From Anaerolineaceae bacterium (lineage in GTDB: Bacteria > Chloroflexota > Anaerolineae > Aggregatilineales > Phototrophicaceae): 64,000 bases of DNA. Shown here one piece after another: positions 8,054 to 21,376 of this stretch. Below the pieces are notes generated by a model that was not told the origin of the DNA, made no database searches, and saw only the letters and a program-made list of their open reading frames with translations. Location: the NCBI GenBank assembly GCA_028818375.1, contig JAPPOB010000010.1, positions 744,001-808,000 of the forward strand. Reading direction: 5' to 3'. Positions within the stretch are counted from its first letter, which is position 1, and each line of letters starts with the position of its first letter. A program made the translations under genes and the position numbers.

Positions 8054-11000
8054 TTGGAAGCGAAGGATTTCAGCGCCCTGCGCATAAGTCTTGCTTCTCC
8101 GGACCAGATCGAAAAGTGGTCCTACGGCGAAGTCACCAAGCCGGAGACGATCAACTACCGTCGTTTGCGTCCGGAAAAGGACGGCCTTTTTTGCGAGGCC
8201 ATCTTTGGCCCGACGCGCGACTGGCAATGCTATTGCGGCAAATACAAAAACCTGCGTTACCGCGGCATCGTCTGTGACAAGTGCGGCGTCGAGGTCACGC
8301 GCTCTTCCGTGCGTCGCGAGCGCATGGGCCACATCAAGCTGGCGGCGCCGGTGGCACACGTGTGGTACACGCGCCGCGTGCCCAGCTATCTGGGGTTGCT
8401 GCTGGATGTCAGCCGTCGCAACCTGGACCGGGTCCTGTACTTCGCCCAGTACGTCATCACCAGTGTCGACGACGACGCCCGCAAGAAGGCCCTGATGCGC
8501 GTCGAGCGCGAGCTTTCCCAGCGCGAGATGTTGATGGGCGGCGACTTGCACGAGCGCATGGAATCCCTCAGCAGTGAACGTGATGCATTCCTCGCATCCG
8601 TCGATGGACGCAAGGCGGAAATCCAGAGCAGGCACGACGAGGAACTGGCCCGCCTGAGCGACGAACTGATGCAGGAAGCGCAGCAACTGCACCGGCGCAT
8701 CGAGGGACTTCAGGGCGACATCGCAGCGACGCCGGTCGTGCTGGAAGCCACCGGAGAGGTGATCGTCGCCGAAGGCGCAGAAGTCAGTGCGGAACACCTC
8801 GGCAACATTCAGCAGTCCATCAACGACCAGCTGGGTGACATCCAGGAACGCATTGAGCTCGAAAGGCAACAGGAGCTGGCTGCACTCGATGCGCAGCAGC
8901 AGAAGCTTGTTGACGATACGGAACGTGAACTGACGGACCTGCGCGACCAACTGAACGAGAAAATGGCGACTGTGCGACACAGCGCAGACAACGCCCGCAA
9001 TGAACTGCAGGACCTCGCCGTATTGCAGTTCCTCTCCGAAACGCGCTTCCGCCACCTGAAGAGTCGTTACGGCCGTGTCTTCCAGGCCAACATGGGAGCC
9101 GAGGCCTTCTACGAGATCCTGCGCAACATGGATCTCGAGCGTTTGTCGCTTGAGTTATGGAAGGAAGTGCGCGAATCGCGCTCCATGCAGCGCAAGAAAA
9201 AGGCGACCAAGCGCCTGGGCGTGGTGGAAAGCCTGCGCAAGAGTCAGAATCGGCCGGAGTGGATGATTTTGACGATGTTGCCGGTCATTCCGCCAGACCT
9301 GCGGCCGATGGTCCAGCTGGACGGCGGTCGCTTCGCCACAAGCGACCTGAACGACCTTTACCGGCGCGTCATCAATCGCAACAATCGTCTCAAGCGCCTG
9401 CTGGAACTGGGCGCGCCGGACGTCATCGTCCGCAATGAAAAACGCATGTTGCAGGAAGCCGTCGACAGTCTGGTGGACAACAGCCAGCGGGGCAAGGAAC
9501 TCAGCCGCCGCGGCCACCGTGAACTGAAGTCACTGAGCGACATGCTCAAGGGCAAGAAAGGTCGATTCCGCCGCAATCTGCTGGGCAAACGGGTGGATTA
9601 CTCCGGCCGTTCGGTGATTGTCATTGGCCCCCGCCTGAAGCTCCACCAGTGCGGCCTGCCCAAGACCATGGCCCTTGAACTTTATCGCCCCTTTGTCATC
9701 AGCCGACTGGTCAACCAGAACTACGCCAGCAACGTTCGTGGCGCGCGGCGCATCATCGAACGGGAACGGCCGGAAGTTTGGGAAGCACTGGAAGAAGTCA
9801 TTCAGGAACGGCCGGTGTTGCTGAACCGCGCCCCTACCCTGCATCGACTGGGCATTCAGGCATTCGAGCCGCTGCTGGTTGAGGGCAAGGCAATTCAGAT
9901 TCACCCTCTGGTGTGTTCGGCCTTCAATGCCGATTTCGACGGCGACCAGATGGCCGTCCACGTACCGCTCAGCGAAAAGGCCGTGCAGGAAGCCCGTGAG
10001 CTCATGCTCAGTTCACGCAACCTGCTCAAGCCCGCCGACGGTTCGCCCATCGTCGGCCCTTCCAAGGACATGGTGCTGGGCTGCTATTACCTCACCATGG
10101 ACCCCACCGTGGAAATCCTCGCGCTCAGGAAGCGCGCTGAAGAATTCCGTACCATCGATTCCGTTTTGAATACGGAAGCAAGGGTCGGGATCGCCCTGCG
10201 CAGCAACGGCTACTACTTCGCGCTGCAACATGGCCTGGACAACATCGAGCTTTACCCGGCGGTCACCGAGGAAGACGATACCGGTCGCGTACGGGTCATC
10301 GAATCTGCTATCGATCGCACGGTGCGTGCGGTCCTCGAAGGCGATGTGGACTGCACCCTGGCCAATGCCTACGAAGCGCGCATTTACCTGCGGCAACATG
10401 GCCTGGAAGATCAGCTTGAGATCACCAATTTGCACGAACGTCGCCTGGTCGTCGACATGGACGAGGTGCAATTCCTCTATCAACTGGGGATGGTTGGCCT
10501 GCACACCCCGGTCCTGCTGGGCAACATCTACGAAGAGCGTCCGCCACAGGACGAACCCGAGGCAACGACCGTAGGTCGGGCCCTGTTTAACCGCATTCTG
10601 CCCGATGAAATGCGCTATGTGCAGGAGACCCTCGGCAAGCGTGGCCTCAACGACCTCGTTGCCCTTTGTTATCAGCAGGTAGGTTCCGAGCTCACGACCG
10701 ATGTCGTCGACCAGATCAAGAATTTCGGCTTTCACTATGCCACGATCTCGGGTACGACCGTCGCGGTTTCGGACCTCACGATCCCGGAGGAACGCGCGAA
10801 TATCCTCGACAGCGCCGAAGATACAGTCGTGCGCGCCGAACGTGATTTCCGGCGCGGACTTCTCACGGAGGAGGAACGCTACCAGATCACCATCGACGTG
10901 TGGACCAGCGCCAAGAACCAGTTGCAGGACACGATTCGCGACACGCTCGACCCCTACGGCCCCATCGCGATCATGGCCCTTTCAGGTTCCACCAAGGGCG

Positions 11001-12721
11001 GCTTCGGGCCGATTACCCAGTTGGCTGGCATGCGCGGCCTGATGGCCGACCCCTTTGGCCGCATCATTGAAATGCCCATCAAGAGCCACTTCCGGCAGGG
11101 TCTGACAGCGCTGGAGTTCTTCATTTCTACGCATGGCGCGCGCAAGGGTCTGGCGGATACGGCGTTGCGTACTGCCGATGCGGGTTACCTGACGCGCCGC
11201 CTCGTGGACGTGGCGCAGGACGTCATTGTCAACCGCATGGATTGCGGGACCGACGCCGGCCTGCTCGTCAGCCGCCTGCAGGATATCGCCGGCCAGACCA
11301 TGCATGAGCGCACGGTCGGCCGGGTCGCTTCCGAAGCGGTCTATCATCCTGAGACGGGCGAGTTGATCGTCGATCGCAATGAATTGATCGACGAGGACAT
11401 CGCGACCCGCATCCAGGGTAGCGATGTGGAGGAGGTTTACGTCCGCAGCCCGATGACCTGCTCACTGATCCACGGCATCTGCGCCCTGTGCTACGGGCGG
11501 GACCTGGGTCGTGGCGAAATGGTCGGGATCGGTGCGGCCGTTGGCATCGTAGCCGCCCAGTCCATCGGCGAGCCTGGCACGCAATTGACCCTGCGCACCT
11601 TTCATACCGGCGGTATCGCCCAGGCCAGCGGCGACATCACCAGCGGTCTGCCACGGGTCGAGGAACTCTTCGAAGCGCGCAAGAAACCGCGGGGCGAAGC
11701 CGTTATCGTGGACTTCGGCGGCATCGTTCGACTGGGTCGTCGCGGCGGCGTACGCATGGCGACCGTCATTGACGAACAGGTGGACAAGGAAGAACAGCAG
11801 CTGCCGGAAGGCTGGGAGTTGATGGTTGCGGATGAGGAGAGCGTCAACCCTGGCGATGTGCTGGCGCGATCGGTCGAGGACGGAGAACAGACGCTGACGA
11901 CCGGCCTGCAGGGAACGGTCAACATTGAGGGTGACCTCATCACCGTGGTCTGGCGCCGTCGCCAGGAGGAGGAGTATGAAATCCCCTCCAATGCCCGCCT
12001 CACGCCCGATGTCTATGACGGCGCCGAGGTGTATCCCGGCCAGCAACTGACCGAGGGAGCCAGCAATCCGCATCGCATCCTGCGCATTTTGGGCGAGGAA
12101 GCCACCCGGCTGTATCTGCTCTCGGAGGTGCAAAAGGTCTATCGCAACCAGGGCGTCAACATTGCGGACAAGCACTTTGAAATCATCGTTCGCAAGATGC
12201 TGTCAAAGGTCCAGGTCACCCGCAGTGGCGACAGCGAGCTGCTGCCCGATGAACTGATCGATCGCCTGCAACTGCTGGATATCAACGAAAGGTTGCTGGT
12301 GGACGGCAAGGAACCGGCGGCCGGCACGCCCGTGTTGCTGGGAATCTCCCGGGCTGCGCTTAGCACGGACAGTTTCCTCTCTGCTTCCAGCTTCCAGCAC
12401 ACGATCAAGGTGCTGGCGGGGGCTGCCATCGAGGGCAAGCAGGACCAGCTCTATGGCCTGAAGGAAAACGTCATCATTGGCAAGCTGATCCCGGCCGGCA
12501 CCGGCTTCCATACCTATCAGGACCGCGAACTGGTGGCGCCGGAAGTACCCATGGACCCCCAGGGCGCCCTGCTGCTGGAGGTACCTGGAGAAAACCAGGA
12601 GGTTGACGAGCTTTACGACGGTGATGCCGGGGGCCTGGCCGAAGTCGTCGAGGAAGTCGAAACCGGGGTTGACGACCAGGATGGGGACCCGCTGGGCAAT
12701 GGTGCGGACCTGATCGTCTGA
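8054..12721 (+). CDS. rpoC: DNA-directed RNA polymerase subunit beta'
   Basis: The largest RNA polymerase subunit, 1555 residues, starting at TTG 8054 with AGGAGGT four bases upstream. The N-terminal zinc site is YCGKYKN...VCDKCGVE. Residues about 150-330 form a long charged coiled-coil-rich insertion relative to the E. coli clamp. The catalytic Mg2+ loop [12 protein letters not shown] lies near residue 624. [17 protein letters not shown] (trigger/bridge region), [15 protein letters not shown] (second zinc site) and LRTFHTGG are all present. The C-terminus is acidic. rpoB, which normally sits directly upstream and is cotranscribed, is absent; prfB is there instead and rpoC has its own promoter. 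A hairpin terminator follows. Confidence 0.97.
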   Translation: MEAKDFSALRISLASPDQIEKWSYGEVTKPETINYRRLRPEKDGLFCEAIFGPTRDWQCYCGKYKNLRYRGIVCDKCGVEVTRSSVRRERMGHIKLAAPVAHVWYTRRVPSYLGLLLDVSRRNLDRVLYFAQYVITSVDDDARKKALMRVERELSQREMLMGGDLHERMESLSSERDAFLASVDGRKAEIQSRHDEELARLSDELMQEAQQLHRRIEGLQGDIAATPVVLEATGEVIVAEGAEVSAEHLGNIQQSINDQLGDIQERIELERQQELAALDAQQQKLVDDTERELTDLRDQLNEKMATVRHSADNARNELQDLAVLQFLSETRFRHLKSRYGRVFQANMGAEAFYEILRNMDLERLSLELWKEVRESRSMQRKKKATKRLGVVESLRKSQNRPEWMILTMLPVIPPDLRPMVQLDGGRFATSDLNDLYRRVINRNNRLKRLLELGAPDVIVRNEKRMLQEAVDSLVDNSQRGKELSRRGHRELKSLSDMLKGKKGRFRRNLLGKRVDYSGRSVIVIGPRLKLHQCGLPKTMALELYRPFVISRLVNQNYASNVRGARRIIERERPEVWEALEEVIQERPVLLNRAPTLHRLGIQAFEPLLVEGKAIQIHPLVCSAFNADFDGDQMAVHVPLSEKAVQEARELMLSSRNLLKPADGSPIVGPSKDMVLGCYYLTMDPTVEILALRKRAEEFRTIDSVLNTEARVGIALRSNGYYFALQHGLDNIELYPAVTEEDDTGRVRVIESAIDRTVRAVLEGDVDCTLANAYEARIYLRQHGLEDQLEITNLHERRLVVDMDEVQFLYQLGMVGLHTPVLLGNIYEERPPQDEPEATTVGRALFNRILPDEMRYVQETLGKRGLNDLVALCYQQVGSELTTDVVDQIKNFGFHYATISGTTVAVSDLTIPEERANILDSAEDTVVRAERDFRRGLLTEEERYQITIDVWTSAKNQLQDTIRDTLDPYGPIAIMALSGSTKGGFGPITQLAGMRGLMADPFGRIIEMPIKSHFRQGLTALEFFISTHGARKGLADTALRTADAGYLTRRLVDVAQDVIVNRMDCGTDAGLLVSRLQDIAGQTMHERTVGRVASEAVYHPETGELIVDRNELIDEDIATRIQGSDVEEVYVRSPMTCSLIHGICALCYGRDLGRGEMVGIGAAVGIVAAQSIGEPGTQLTLRTFHTGGIAQASGDITSGLPRVEELFEARKKPRGEAVIVDFGGIVRLGRRGGVRMATVIDEQVDKEEQQLPEGWELMVADEESVNPGDVLARSVEDGEQTLTTGLQGTVNIEGDLITVVWRRRQEEEYEIPSNARLTPDVYDGAEVYPGQQLTEGASNPHRILRILGEEATRLYLLSEVQKVYRNQGVNIADKHFEIIVRKMLSKVQVTRSGDSELLPDELIDRLQLLDINERLLVDGKEPAAGTPVLLGISRAALSTDSFLSASSFQHTIKVLAGAAIEGKQDQLYGLKENVIIGKLIPAGTGFHTYQDRELVAPEVPMDPQGALLLEVPGENQEVDELYDGDAGGLAEVVEEVETGVDDQDGDPLGNGADLIV

Positions 12722-12743
12722 GAGAGTTTCCGTCAGGAATCCG

Positions 12744-12768
12744 GAGGCGGCCATTTCGGCCGCCTCTT
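12744..12768 (+). terminator. Intrinsic terminator after rpoC
   Basis: GAGGCGGCC (12744-12752), loop ATTTC, GGCCGCCTC (12758-12766): a perfect 9-bp stem 23 bases after the rpoC stop, followed by a short TTCACGTTT rather than a long T-run. It separates rpoC from the convergent glycoside hydrolase. Confidence 0.65.
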
Positions 12769-12785
12769 CACGTTTCCGGTCGACC

Positions 12786-14117
12786 CTAGTCGTACTTGTC
12801 CAGATCTCTCTCCGGCCGCACGGCGTCGAAGAGCATCCAGAATAGCGGGCGTTCCTGGGGCTGCAGGGGAACCAGCAGGCTGTAGGCCGCTCGCTCGTCG
12901 CGGCTGCTGACAAGATGAGGCAGCCAGGCGAAATTCATGTTCCACAGGAACATGGGCCCGACGTAATCCAGTTGCTGCCCGATCTGAAAGGCGCGCAAGG
13001 TGTAATCGGCCTGGATCCACTTGTCGTTGTAGGCCACAAAGGGTTCCGGCGGCTCGCCTGGCAAACTGTCCCAGGTGGGCCAGCCAAACTCCGTCACCCA
13101 AATGCGGGCGTCTGTGTCGCCATAAGCATCCATGATGGCGCGGTAGTTGCGCAGCGTGTCAAGAAAGAAAAACTGCGGAGCATCGTCCCAGCCGCGGTTC
13201 GCCACGTTGTTGCAGCAACTGTGAGCGGGATCATTGCCCCAGCCGAAGGGATGCGCGCCGACCTGCACACCCTCCAGACTGGCCAGTCCGGCATTGTACA
13301 TCTGCCGCAGGAACTGGCGGTCATCGATAGACCAGGCGCTGTTTCCCGTCGGCGCCAGACCGGCCGTCACAACAACAATTGGCGTATGCCGCGGTTCGTC
13401 CACGTCTGATTGCATTCGCTGTGAATAGGCGTTGATGGCGTCCCGGGCGGCCCTGAGGTACCGCAGGTATTCGCCGCCGGAGATGGGTCGGCCGTTCCAC
13501 TCACGCCGCAAATTGGGCTCGTTCCACACTTCGACGGCATCAATCACATTGCCAAATTCGTTAAGCATCAAGGTCAGATAGTTCGCCAGGACCTGCGGGT
13601 CGTCCGGCGGCCCGGCTTCTTCACGGCTCGTTCGGGCCCAGTCTGGCGCACGGGCGACACTGGCCAGCACCCTGTGCCCGCGGCGCTTGAGGTCCTCCAG
13701 ATACAATTCCTGTCGCCTGAAATCGACACCCGTATCGCCGGGACCGTCCGGCTGCAACAACTTCCAGTCAATCTGCACCTTGACCCAACCGAGACCAAGC
13801 GTATCTGTCAGCTGCGTGACCGCGTCGAAATCCTGTTGATCGAGCAAGGTGTGCAGTTGCACACCCATTCTGGCAGGGTCCAGATACGGCAGGGGCGTGG
13901 CCGTCGGTGGAGCGGGCGTGGGCGTCTGCACCGGCGTCGCCGTGGCCGTTGGCCCCGGGGTGGGCGTCCTCGACGCCTCCGGCACCCTTGCGTTCACCTG
14001 CCGTTCAACGAGCTGACTTTCATCCACCTGTGTAGGTGTGACATACACCGGGATGGGAGTCTGGGGAACACAGGCCACAATCACCAGCAGCGCCACAAGT
14101 GGCAGGCAGGTCTTCAT
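12786..14117 (-). CDS. Glycoside hydrolase-like surface lipoprotein (clan A type)
   Basis: A 443-residue predicted lipoprotein. The start at ATG 14117 gives the signal MKTCLPLVALLVIVACV with a VIVAC lipobox; upstream codons in the same frame run into the gyrA promoter. A Thr/Pro-rich linker (PTPGPTATATPVQTPTP) precedes a TIM-barrel-like domain from about residue 100. AVEVWNEPNLRREW supplies the probable acid/base Glu, and IWVTEFGWPTW the probable nucleophile Glu, in the positions expected for clan GH-A enzymes such as families 5 and 39. It is probably anchored outside the membrane and acts on polysaccharide; the substrate cannot be told. It converges on rpoC and diverges from gyrA. Confidence 0.75.
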   Translation of the reverse strand: MKTCLPLVALLVIVACVPQTPIPVYVTPTQVDESQLVERQVNARVPEASRTPTPGPTATATPVQTPTPAPPTATPLPYLDPARMGVQLHTLLDQQDFDAVTQLTDTLGLGWVKVQIDWKLLQPDGPGDTGVDFRRQELYLEDLKRRGHRVLASVARAPDWARTSREEAGPPDDPQVLANYLTLMLNEFGNVIDAVEVWNEPNLRREWNGRPISGGEYLRYLRAARDAINAYSQRMQSDVDEPRHTPIVVVTAGLAPTGNSAWSIDDRQFLRQMYNAGLASLEGVQVGAHPFGWGNDPAHSCCNNVANRGWDDAPQFFFLDTLRNYRAIMDAYGDTDARIWVTEFGWPTWDSLPGEPPEPFVAYNDKWIQADYTLRAFQIGQQLDYVGPMFLWNMNFAWLPHLVSSRDERAAYSLLVPLQPQERPLFWMLFDAVRPERDLDKYD

Positions 14118-14174
14118 GGTTTGGATATTAGCATAGTCTGTTCCCGATTCCTGGTAAGGCCCTGCGCGGCTGTG

Positions 14175-14180
14175 TATAAT
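14175..14180 (+). promoter_or_regulatory. -10 element of gyrA promoter
   Basis: A perfect TATAAT. The best -35 at 17 bases is a weak TGGTAA (14152-14157). The predicted start near 14187 places the LexA-type palindrome just downstream of the start point, where a bound repressor would block the polymerase. Confidence 0.6.
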
Positions 14181-14193
14181 CATAAAACTGATG

Positions 14194-14207
14194 CGAACAT
14201 ATGTTCG
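14194..14207. promoter_or_regulatory. LexA (SOS) box upstream of gyrA
   Basis: CGAACATATGTTCG, a perfect 14-bp palindrome. Extending it to 20 bp (14191-14210) adds only one mismatched pair. It matches the Gram-positive LexA/DinR consensus, GAAC-N4-GTTC. It lies between the gyrA -10 hexamer and the gyrA start codon at 14231. It could in principle also act on the divergent lipoprotein gene, but its position strongly favours gyrA. Confidence 0.7.
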
Positions 14208-14230
14208 TATCCTTGGCCACAAGGATTGTC

Positions 14231-16699
<2,469 letters not shown>

Positions 16700-17768
16700 G
16701 GGGCGCCTGGATTTCCCAGTCAAATTGCAGGACGTGGGCGCGCAGCCGGTCGCTGTCGACCTCAAACTGACCGTTCAGGTGGCGCAACAACAGGGGAGCC
16801 AGCCTGTTACGTCGATAGAGGCATTGCGTGTGCAAATCCGGTGGAACCAGATGGGGATAGTTCAGACGCTGCGGCAGCACTGGCACGCATTTGCAGTACA
16901 TGGCCTCCACCACCGCCATGCCGAAAAAGTCCTGCCACGCTGCGCTGACGACGTAGTCGGCTGACCACAACAGGCGGGAATAATCCTCTTCATCGTCAAC
17001 ATGGCCATACTGCACAATTCGGTCGCCGAGCGAGGCCCGGGCCGCCTCGAATTCCATGGGCTCCCGCCGCAGGTTGGCCCCAGCCAGCGCGACGCGAAAG
17101 GGAACGCCATCCGCGGCCAGGGACTGCAAGGCGTCCAGAAACAGGGGTGGATTCTTGTCTTCGTCCCAGCGATGATTCCAGAGTATCAGCGGGGCCTTCC
17201 GGCCTTCCTGCGTGGAGGGACGAAATCGATCATGGCGCCGCAATTCCATGCCCGGGGCCAGCACGCCGGCCTTTTCTCCTATGCTTTCGACGCTGTCTTC
17301 CTCGTTGAAGTCTCCAAAGTGACGCAACATCCGCGGCAATTCCTCAAGAAAAACGTCACGGTGCCAGGCGCTGTTGAAAAACACACGGTCCGCGGCCAGC
17401 GCGCTGATGTAATTCACGAATCCGTACTGCCAGCCATGACGTTGGCGCGCATTCTGCGGGTAGGCCAACTGGTTTTCGTGCAGGTACAGGGCCAGCGGCG
17501 CAGGACAGGAGGCAAGGGCGCGAAATGTCGCGACGTTCATCATGCCTGACGCGAGAACGATGTCCGTTTGCGTACCGCGTTCGCGCACCATTCTGGCCAT
17601 GCTGACGGCGGCGCCCTGCATGCGCCATTTCCAGAATTGCGCAGGAAGGGTCAGCAACTCGACGCGATGCGCGGAATGTCGGACGTAGCCTTCAGCCCAG
17701 GCGCGGTGGCTGCCACCGAACCAGGGTTCCAGCAAAAGGACCTTCATTGCGGGCCAGCGGCCGCCGAC

Positions 17769-19979
17769 TCAATGACCCTTGTGTCGCCGCGCCTCGATGA
17801 CATTTCGTATCGCTTCCAGTCGGGTCAGAATGCGCATCAATTGACCGGCGCTGCGAATCTCGATCGTCAGTTGCAGGGTGGCGATGTTGCGCGAGGTCAC
17901 CACGTTGACGGCGGACATGTTGACGCCGGCGTCCGCCACGACGGCGCTGATATCCCGCAGCAGACCTTCGCGGTCCCAGGCCGTCACTTCAATGGGCACG
18001 GCATAGCGTTGTTCGTCCGCCTGCTGCCCCCAGCTTACCTCGACGATTCGTTCCCTTTCGGAAACGCTTCGCATGTTGCTGCAGTCCTCGCGGTGTACCG
18101 TGACGCCCCGGCCCCGCGTGATGAAACCGAGGACGCCGTCGCCAGGCATCGGGTTGCAGCAGGTCGCAAGGTTGACCAGCAGGCCGCCCGTGCCCATGAT
18201 GTCAATGGCTCCGGTTGACAGTCCGGCGGCCGGTCGCGCCGGCGCTGCCAGCTCCTCGCTTTCCAGCATTCGCTCAATCAGCGATTCCTTCTCCTGCTGC
18301 CGTTCAGTCTCCAGAATTCGACCGGCAATCTGCGCGCTGTTGATGTCTCCGGCGCCGATTCTGGCGAGGAAATCATCGACCCGCGACTTCTCGAACTCAA
18401 AGAGGCCGGCCACGAATTCAAAGGACATCGAATCCAGCAGCCCCAGACGACGCAATTCCCGCTCCAGCACGTCGCGGCCGGTCGCCAAATGCCGGTCCCG
18501 GTCCTGGCGACGGAACCACAGCTTGATCTTGCTGCGCGCGCGCGAGGTCTGCACATGGCCAAGATTTGGATTCAGCCAGTCCAGACTGGGACCACCGTGG
18601 CGGGAGGTCAGGATCTCCACCTGATCGCCCGTCTGCAACACGTAGTCCAGACTGACGAGTCGGCCGTGGACGCGCGCGCCGCGGCAGCGGTGGCCGATGT
18701 CGGTATGAATGTGATAGGCGAAATCAATGGGTGTGGCGCCGGCCGGCAAATCGCAAATGTCCCCGTTGGGCGTGAAGGCGTAGACGCGGTCCTTGAGCAC
18801 GTCGCTCTTCATCGTGGAGACAAAGTGTTCAGGGTCTTCCTCCTCCGGCCCAAATTCCATCAGGCGCCGCAGGAAACTGACGCGCCGTTCGTATTCGCGG
18901 TCGTTGGCGCGCACACCCTCCTTGTAGCGCCAGTGCGCGGCGATGCCGTACTCGGCGTGTTCGTGCATGTCCCGCGTACGGATCTGCACTTCAAGCGTCT
19001 TGCCTCCTGAATCGAGGACGGCGGTGTGCAGGCTCTGGTAGAAATTGTCCTTGGGGGAAGCGATGTAGTCGTCAAATTCAACCGGGATGGGCCGCCACAG
19101 GTTGTGCACGATGCCCAGCACCAGATAGCATTCGGGCGTAGAATCGACGATGACGCGCAGGGCGCGAACGTCGTAAATCTGTTCAAAGGGGAGTTCCTTG
19201 CGCAGCATCTTGCTGTAAATGCTGTAGATATGCTTGGGGCGGCCGCTGATTATCGCCTTGTCCAGATTGTACTTCGCCAGCTCTTCGCGCAGGCGCAGCG
19301 ACACCTCCTGGAGATAAAATTCCCGGTCCACCCGGCGTTCGTTCATACTGGTGGCGATGCGACGGTATTCTTCGGGATGCAGGTAACGGAAGCTCAGGTC
19401 TTCCAGTTCCCATTTGAATTGCCAGATGCCCAGCAGGCTGGCCAGGGGCGCGAAGATGTCGAGCGTATCGCGCGCGATGTGCAACTGTCGTTCCGGTGGC
19501 ATGTATCCCAGGGTGCGCATGTTGTGCAGACGGTCCGCCAGCTTGACCAGGACCACGCGCACGTCGTCACCCATCGCCAGCATCATTTTTCGCAAAAAGT
19601 GCTGGTCGCGATCGTTGCGCCGCTGCATCGCATCCGTCAGCGGCAAATTGGACAGGCGCGAAACGCCGTCCACCAAAGAGACTACCTTGCGCCCAAACTC
19701 GCGCTCCAGTTCTTCCCGCGTGATGCCGGTGTCCTCAAGGGTGTCGTGTAGAAGGCCCGCCGCAATGGCTTCGGCATCCAAACGGATTTCTGCCAAAATG
19801 CGCGCCACGGCGACGCAATGGGTGAAATAGGGTTCACCGGATTTGCGACTCTGGTCCGCATGAAGATGTTCTGCTCGCTGCCAGGCTCGTTCTACGAGCG
19901 AATGGTCATGTGGCGACAGGTCCGGCAGCCCTTCGAGCAGGCCTTCCAGATTCATGCGCCCCCGCATTGCTTTGCCCAT
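17769..19979 (-). CDS. relA: RelA/SpoT bifunctional (p)ppGpp synthetase/hydrolase
   Basis: A 736-residue stringent-response enzyme. The N-terminal HD hydrolase domain has the metal-binding pair His78-Asp79 in LLHDTLEDTG, and the following ED is intact, so hydrolysis should work. The synthetase domain spans about 240-350 (IYSIYSKM, YDVRALRVIVD, DYIASPKDNFYQSLHTAV, EVQIRTRDMHEHAEYGIAAHWRYK). TGS (VYAFTPNGDICDLPAGATPIDFA), helical and ACT domains follow, the last near the C-terminus. This full-length Rel architecture is usual in bacteria with a single long RSH enzyme. It is divergent from moeA and probably cotranscribed with the glycosyltransferase 21 bases downstream. Confidence 0.93.
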   Translation of the reverse strand: MGKAMRGRMNLEGLLEGLPDLSPHDHSLVERAWQRAEHLHADQSRKSGEPYFTHCVAVARILAEIRLDAEAIAAGLLHDTLEDTGITREELEREFGRKVVSLVDGVSRLSNLPLTDAMQRRNDRDQHFLRKMMLAMGDDVRVVLVKLADRLHNMRTLGYMPPERQLHIARDTLDIFAPLASLLGIWQFKWELEDLSFRYLHPEEYRRIATSMNERRVDREFYLQEVSLRLREELAKYNLDKAIISGRPKHIYSIYSKMLRKELPFEQIYDVRALRVIVDSTPECYLVLGIVHNLWRPIPVEFDDYIASPKDNFYQSLHTAVLDSGGKTLEVQIRTRDMHEHAEYGIAAHWRYKEGVRANDREYERRVSFLRRLMEFGPEEEDPEHFVSTMKSDVLKDRVYAFTPNGDICDLPAGATPIDFAYHIHTDIGHRCRGARVHGRLVSLDYVLQTGDQVEILTSRHGGPSLDWLNPNLGHVQTSRARSKIKLWFRRQDRDRHLATGRDVLERELRRLGLLDSMSFEFVAGLFEFEKSRVDDFLARIGAGDINSAQIAGRILETERQQEKESLIERMLESEELAAPARPAAGLSTGAIDIMGTGGLLVNLATCCNPMPGDGVLGFITRGRGVTVHREDCSNMRSVSERERIVEVSWGQQADEQRYAVPIEVTAWDREGLLRDISAVVADAGVNMSAVNVVTSRNIATLQLTIEIRSAGQLMRILTRLEAIRNVIEARRHKGH

Positions 19980-20091
19980 GAAACACCAGCATAACGAATC
20001 TCACGGCTGGATGCATCCATCTCCGCCCGGCCCTTACCTTGCACAGCTTCGAATGGCCTCATATTGCCGGGCCATCCTCAGGTCGCTGAGA

Positions 20092-20120
20092 TTGTAAGGT
20101 AAGTTTGCAGGGAGTATACT
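20092..20120 (+). promoter_or_regulatory. Sigma70-type promoter of moeA-VKOR
   Basis: TTGTAA (20092-20097), 17-base spacer, TATACT (20115-20120). The transcript would start near 20127, about 20 bases before the moeA ATG, with GGAG at 20135-20138 as RBS. Confidence 0.65.
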
Positions 20121-20146
20121 GCGCCGCGTTCATCCGGAGCCCGACC

Positions 20147-21376
20147 ATGCTGAGCGTCGACGAGGCCATTCAACGCATTTTGCAAGACCTGCGGCCGCTG
20201 CCGGCCGAGGCTATCGGCCTGGAAAATGGCCTGGGGCGCATTCTGGCCCGCGACCTCCATGCAAGCATCAATTTGCCGCCCTTCGCCAATTCCAGCATGG
20301 ATGGTTACGCCCTGAGAGTTGCAGACCTGAAGGGCGCCAGCCCGGAGAATCCGGTCCAGCTGGCGGTCGTCATGGACATCCCGGCAGGCAGATCGCCAGA
20401 GAGACCTGTTGGACCGGGAGAAGCCGCCCGCATCATGACCGGCGCACCGCTGCCGGGTGGCGCAGACGCTGTCGTGCCGGTGGAACAGACGGATGCGAAC
20501 TGGAATCGCGAATCGCCCGCTACCCTTGCGCCCACACTCCGCGTCATGACGACGCTGCAACCCGGCGACTACATTCGGCCGGCAGGCGAAAATGTGCGCG
20601 CCGGTCAGCAGGTGCTGGAAGCGGGGACACGACTGCGTCCGCAACACCTGGGCATGCTGGCGGCGCTGGGCCAGGCGCAGGTCAGTGTATACCGCCAACC
20701 ACGCGTCACCATTGTCAGCAGCGGCGACGAAATCATCGACGTCGGTGAGACGCTGGCGCCCGGCCAGATATACGACGTCAACAGTTACACGATTGAGGGT
20801 CTGGTCCGTGAACTGGAGGGCATCCCCCTGCGGCAGCCGGTGGCCGGAGACGAGCTGAAGCAGGTACGTGCCATGTTCGATACGGCGCTTGGGCAGGACC
20901 CGGACCTCATCATCAGCACAGCCGGCGTCTCCGTCGGAGCCCATGACCTGGTCCGCGACGTTCTTGAAGAACTCGGCCAACTCAATTTCTGGCGCGTCAA
21001 CATGCGGCCTGGCAAGCCCCTCGCCTGGGGCCGCGTGCAGGGCCTGCCATTCTTCGGCCTGCCCGGCAACCCCGTTTCGGCCATGGTCACCTTCCAGGTC
21101 TTCGTGCGTCCGGCCCTGCTACGTTTGACGGGCCACAAGCATGACTTCCAGGCGGCCCGCGCCACCCTGTGTGAGGACGTCGAGTCCGATGGGCGGCGCA
21201 GTTTCCTGCGCGTCACTCTGGAACGCAGTGGTGGGCGTCTGCTGGCGCGCAGCACGGGCACACAGAGTTCGGGAGCCCTGATTTCCATGGTCCTGGCCGA
21301 CGGCCTGCTGATTGTGCCGGAAGGAGTGACGCGGGTGGGGGCGGGCACTGAGCTCGAAGTCCTTTTGCTGCAATGA
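20147..21376 (+). CDS. moeA: Molybdopterin molybdenumtransferase
   Basis: A 409-residue enzyme that inserts molybdate into adenylated molybdopterin. The start at ATG 20147 (MLSVDEAIQRIL) has GGAG 8 bases upstream; the longer open frame begins inside the promoter. Family motifs include FANSSMDGYALRVADL, GEAARIMTGAPLPGGADAVVPVEQ, VTIVSSGDEIIDVG, YDVNSYTI, DLIISTAGVSVGAHDLV and FGLPGNPVSAMVTF. It is physically separate from moaC and moaDE at 4.5-5.7 kb. Its stop overlaps the VKOR start by 4 bases (ATGA), so the two are translationally coupled. Confidence 0.95.
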   Translation: MLSVDEAIQRILQDLRPLPAEAIGLENGLGRILARDLHASINLPPFANSSMDGYALRVADLKGASPENPVQLAVVMDIPAGRSPERPVGPGEAARIMTGAPLPGGADAVVPVEQTDANWNRESPATLAPTLRVMTTLQPGDYIRPAGENVRAGQQVLEAGTRLRPQHLGMLAALGQAQVSVYRQPRVTIVSSGDEIIDVGETLAPGQIYDVNSYTIEGLVRELEGIPLRQPVAGDELKQVRAMFDTALGQDPDLIISTAGVSVGAHDLVRDVLEELGQLNFWRVNMRPGKPLAWGRVQGLPFFGLPGNPVSAMVTFQVFVRPALLRLTGHKHDFQAARATLCEDVESDGRRSFLRVTLERSGGRLLARSTGTQSSGALISMVLADGLLIVPEGVTRVGAGTELEVLLLQ

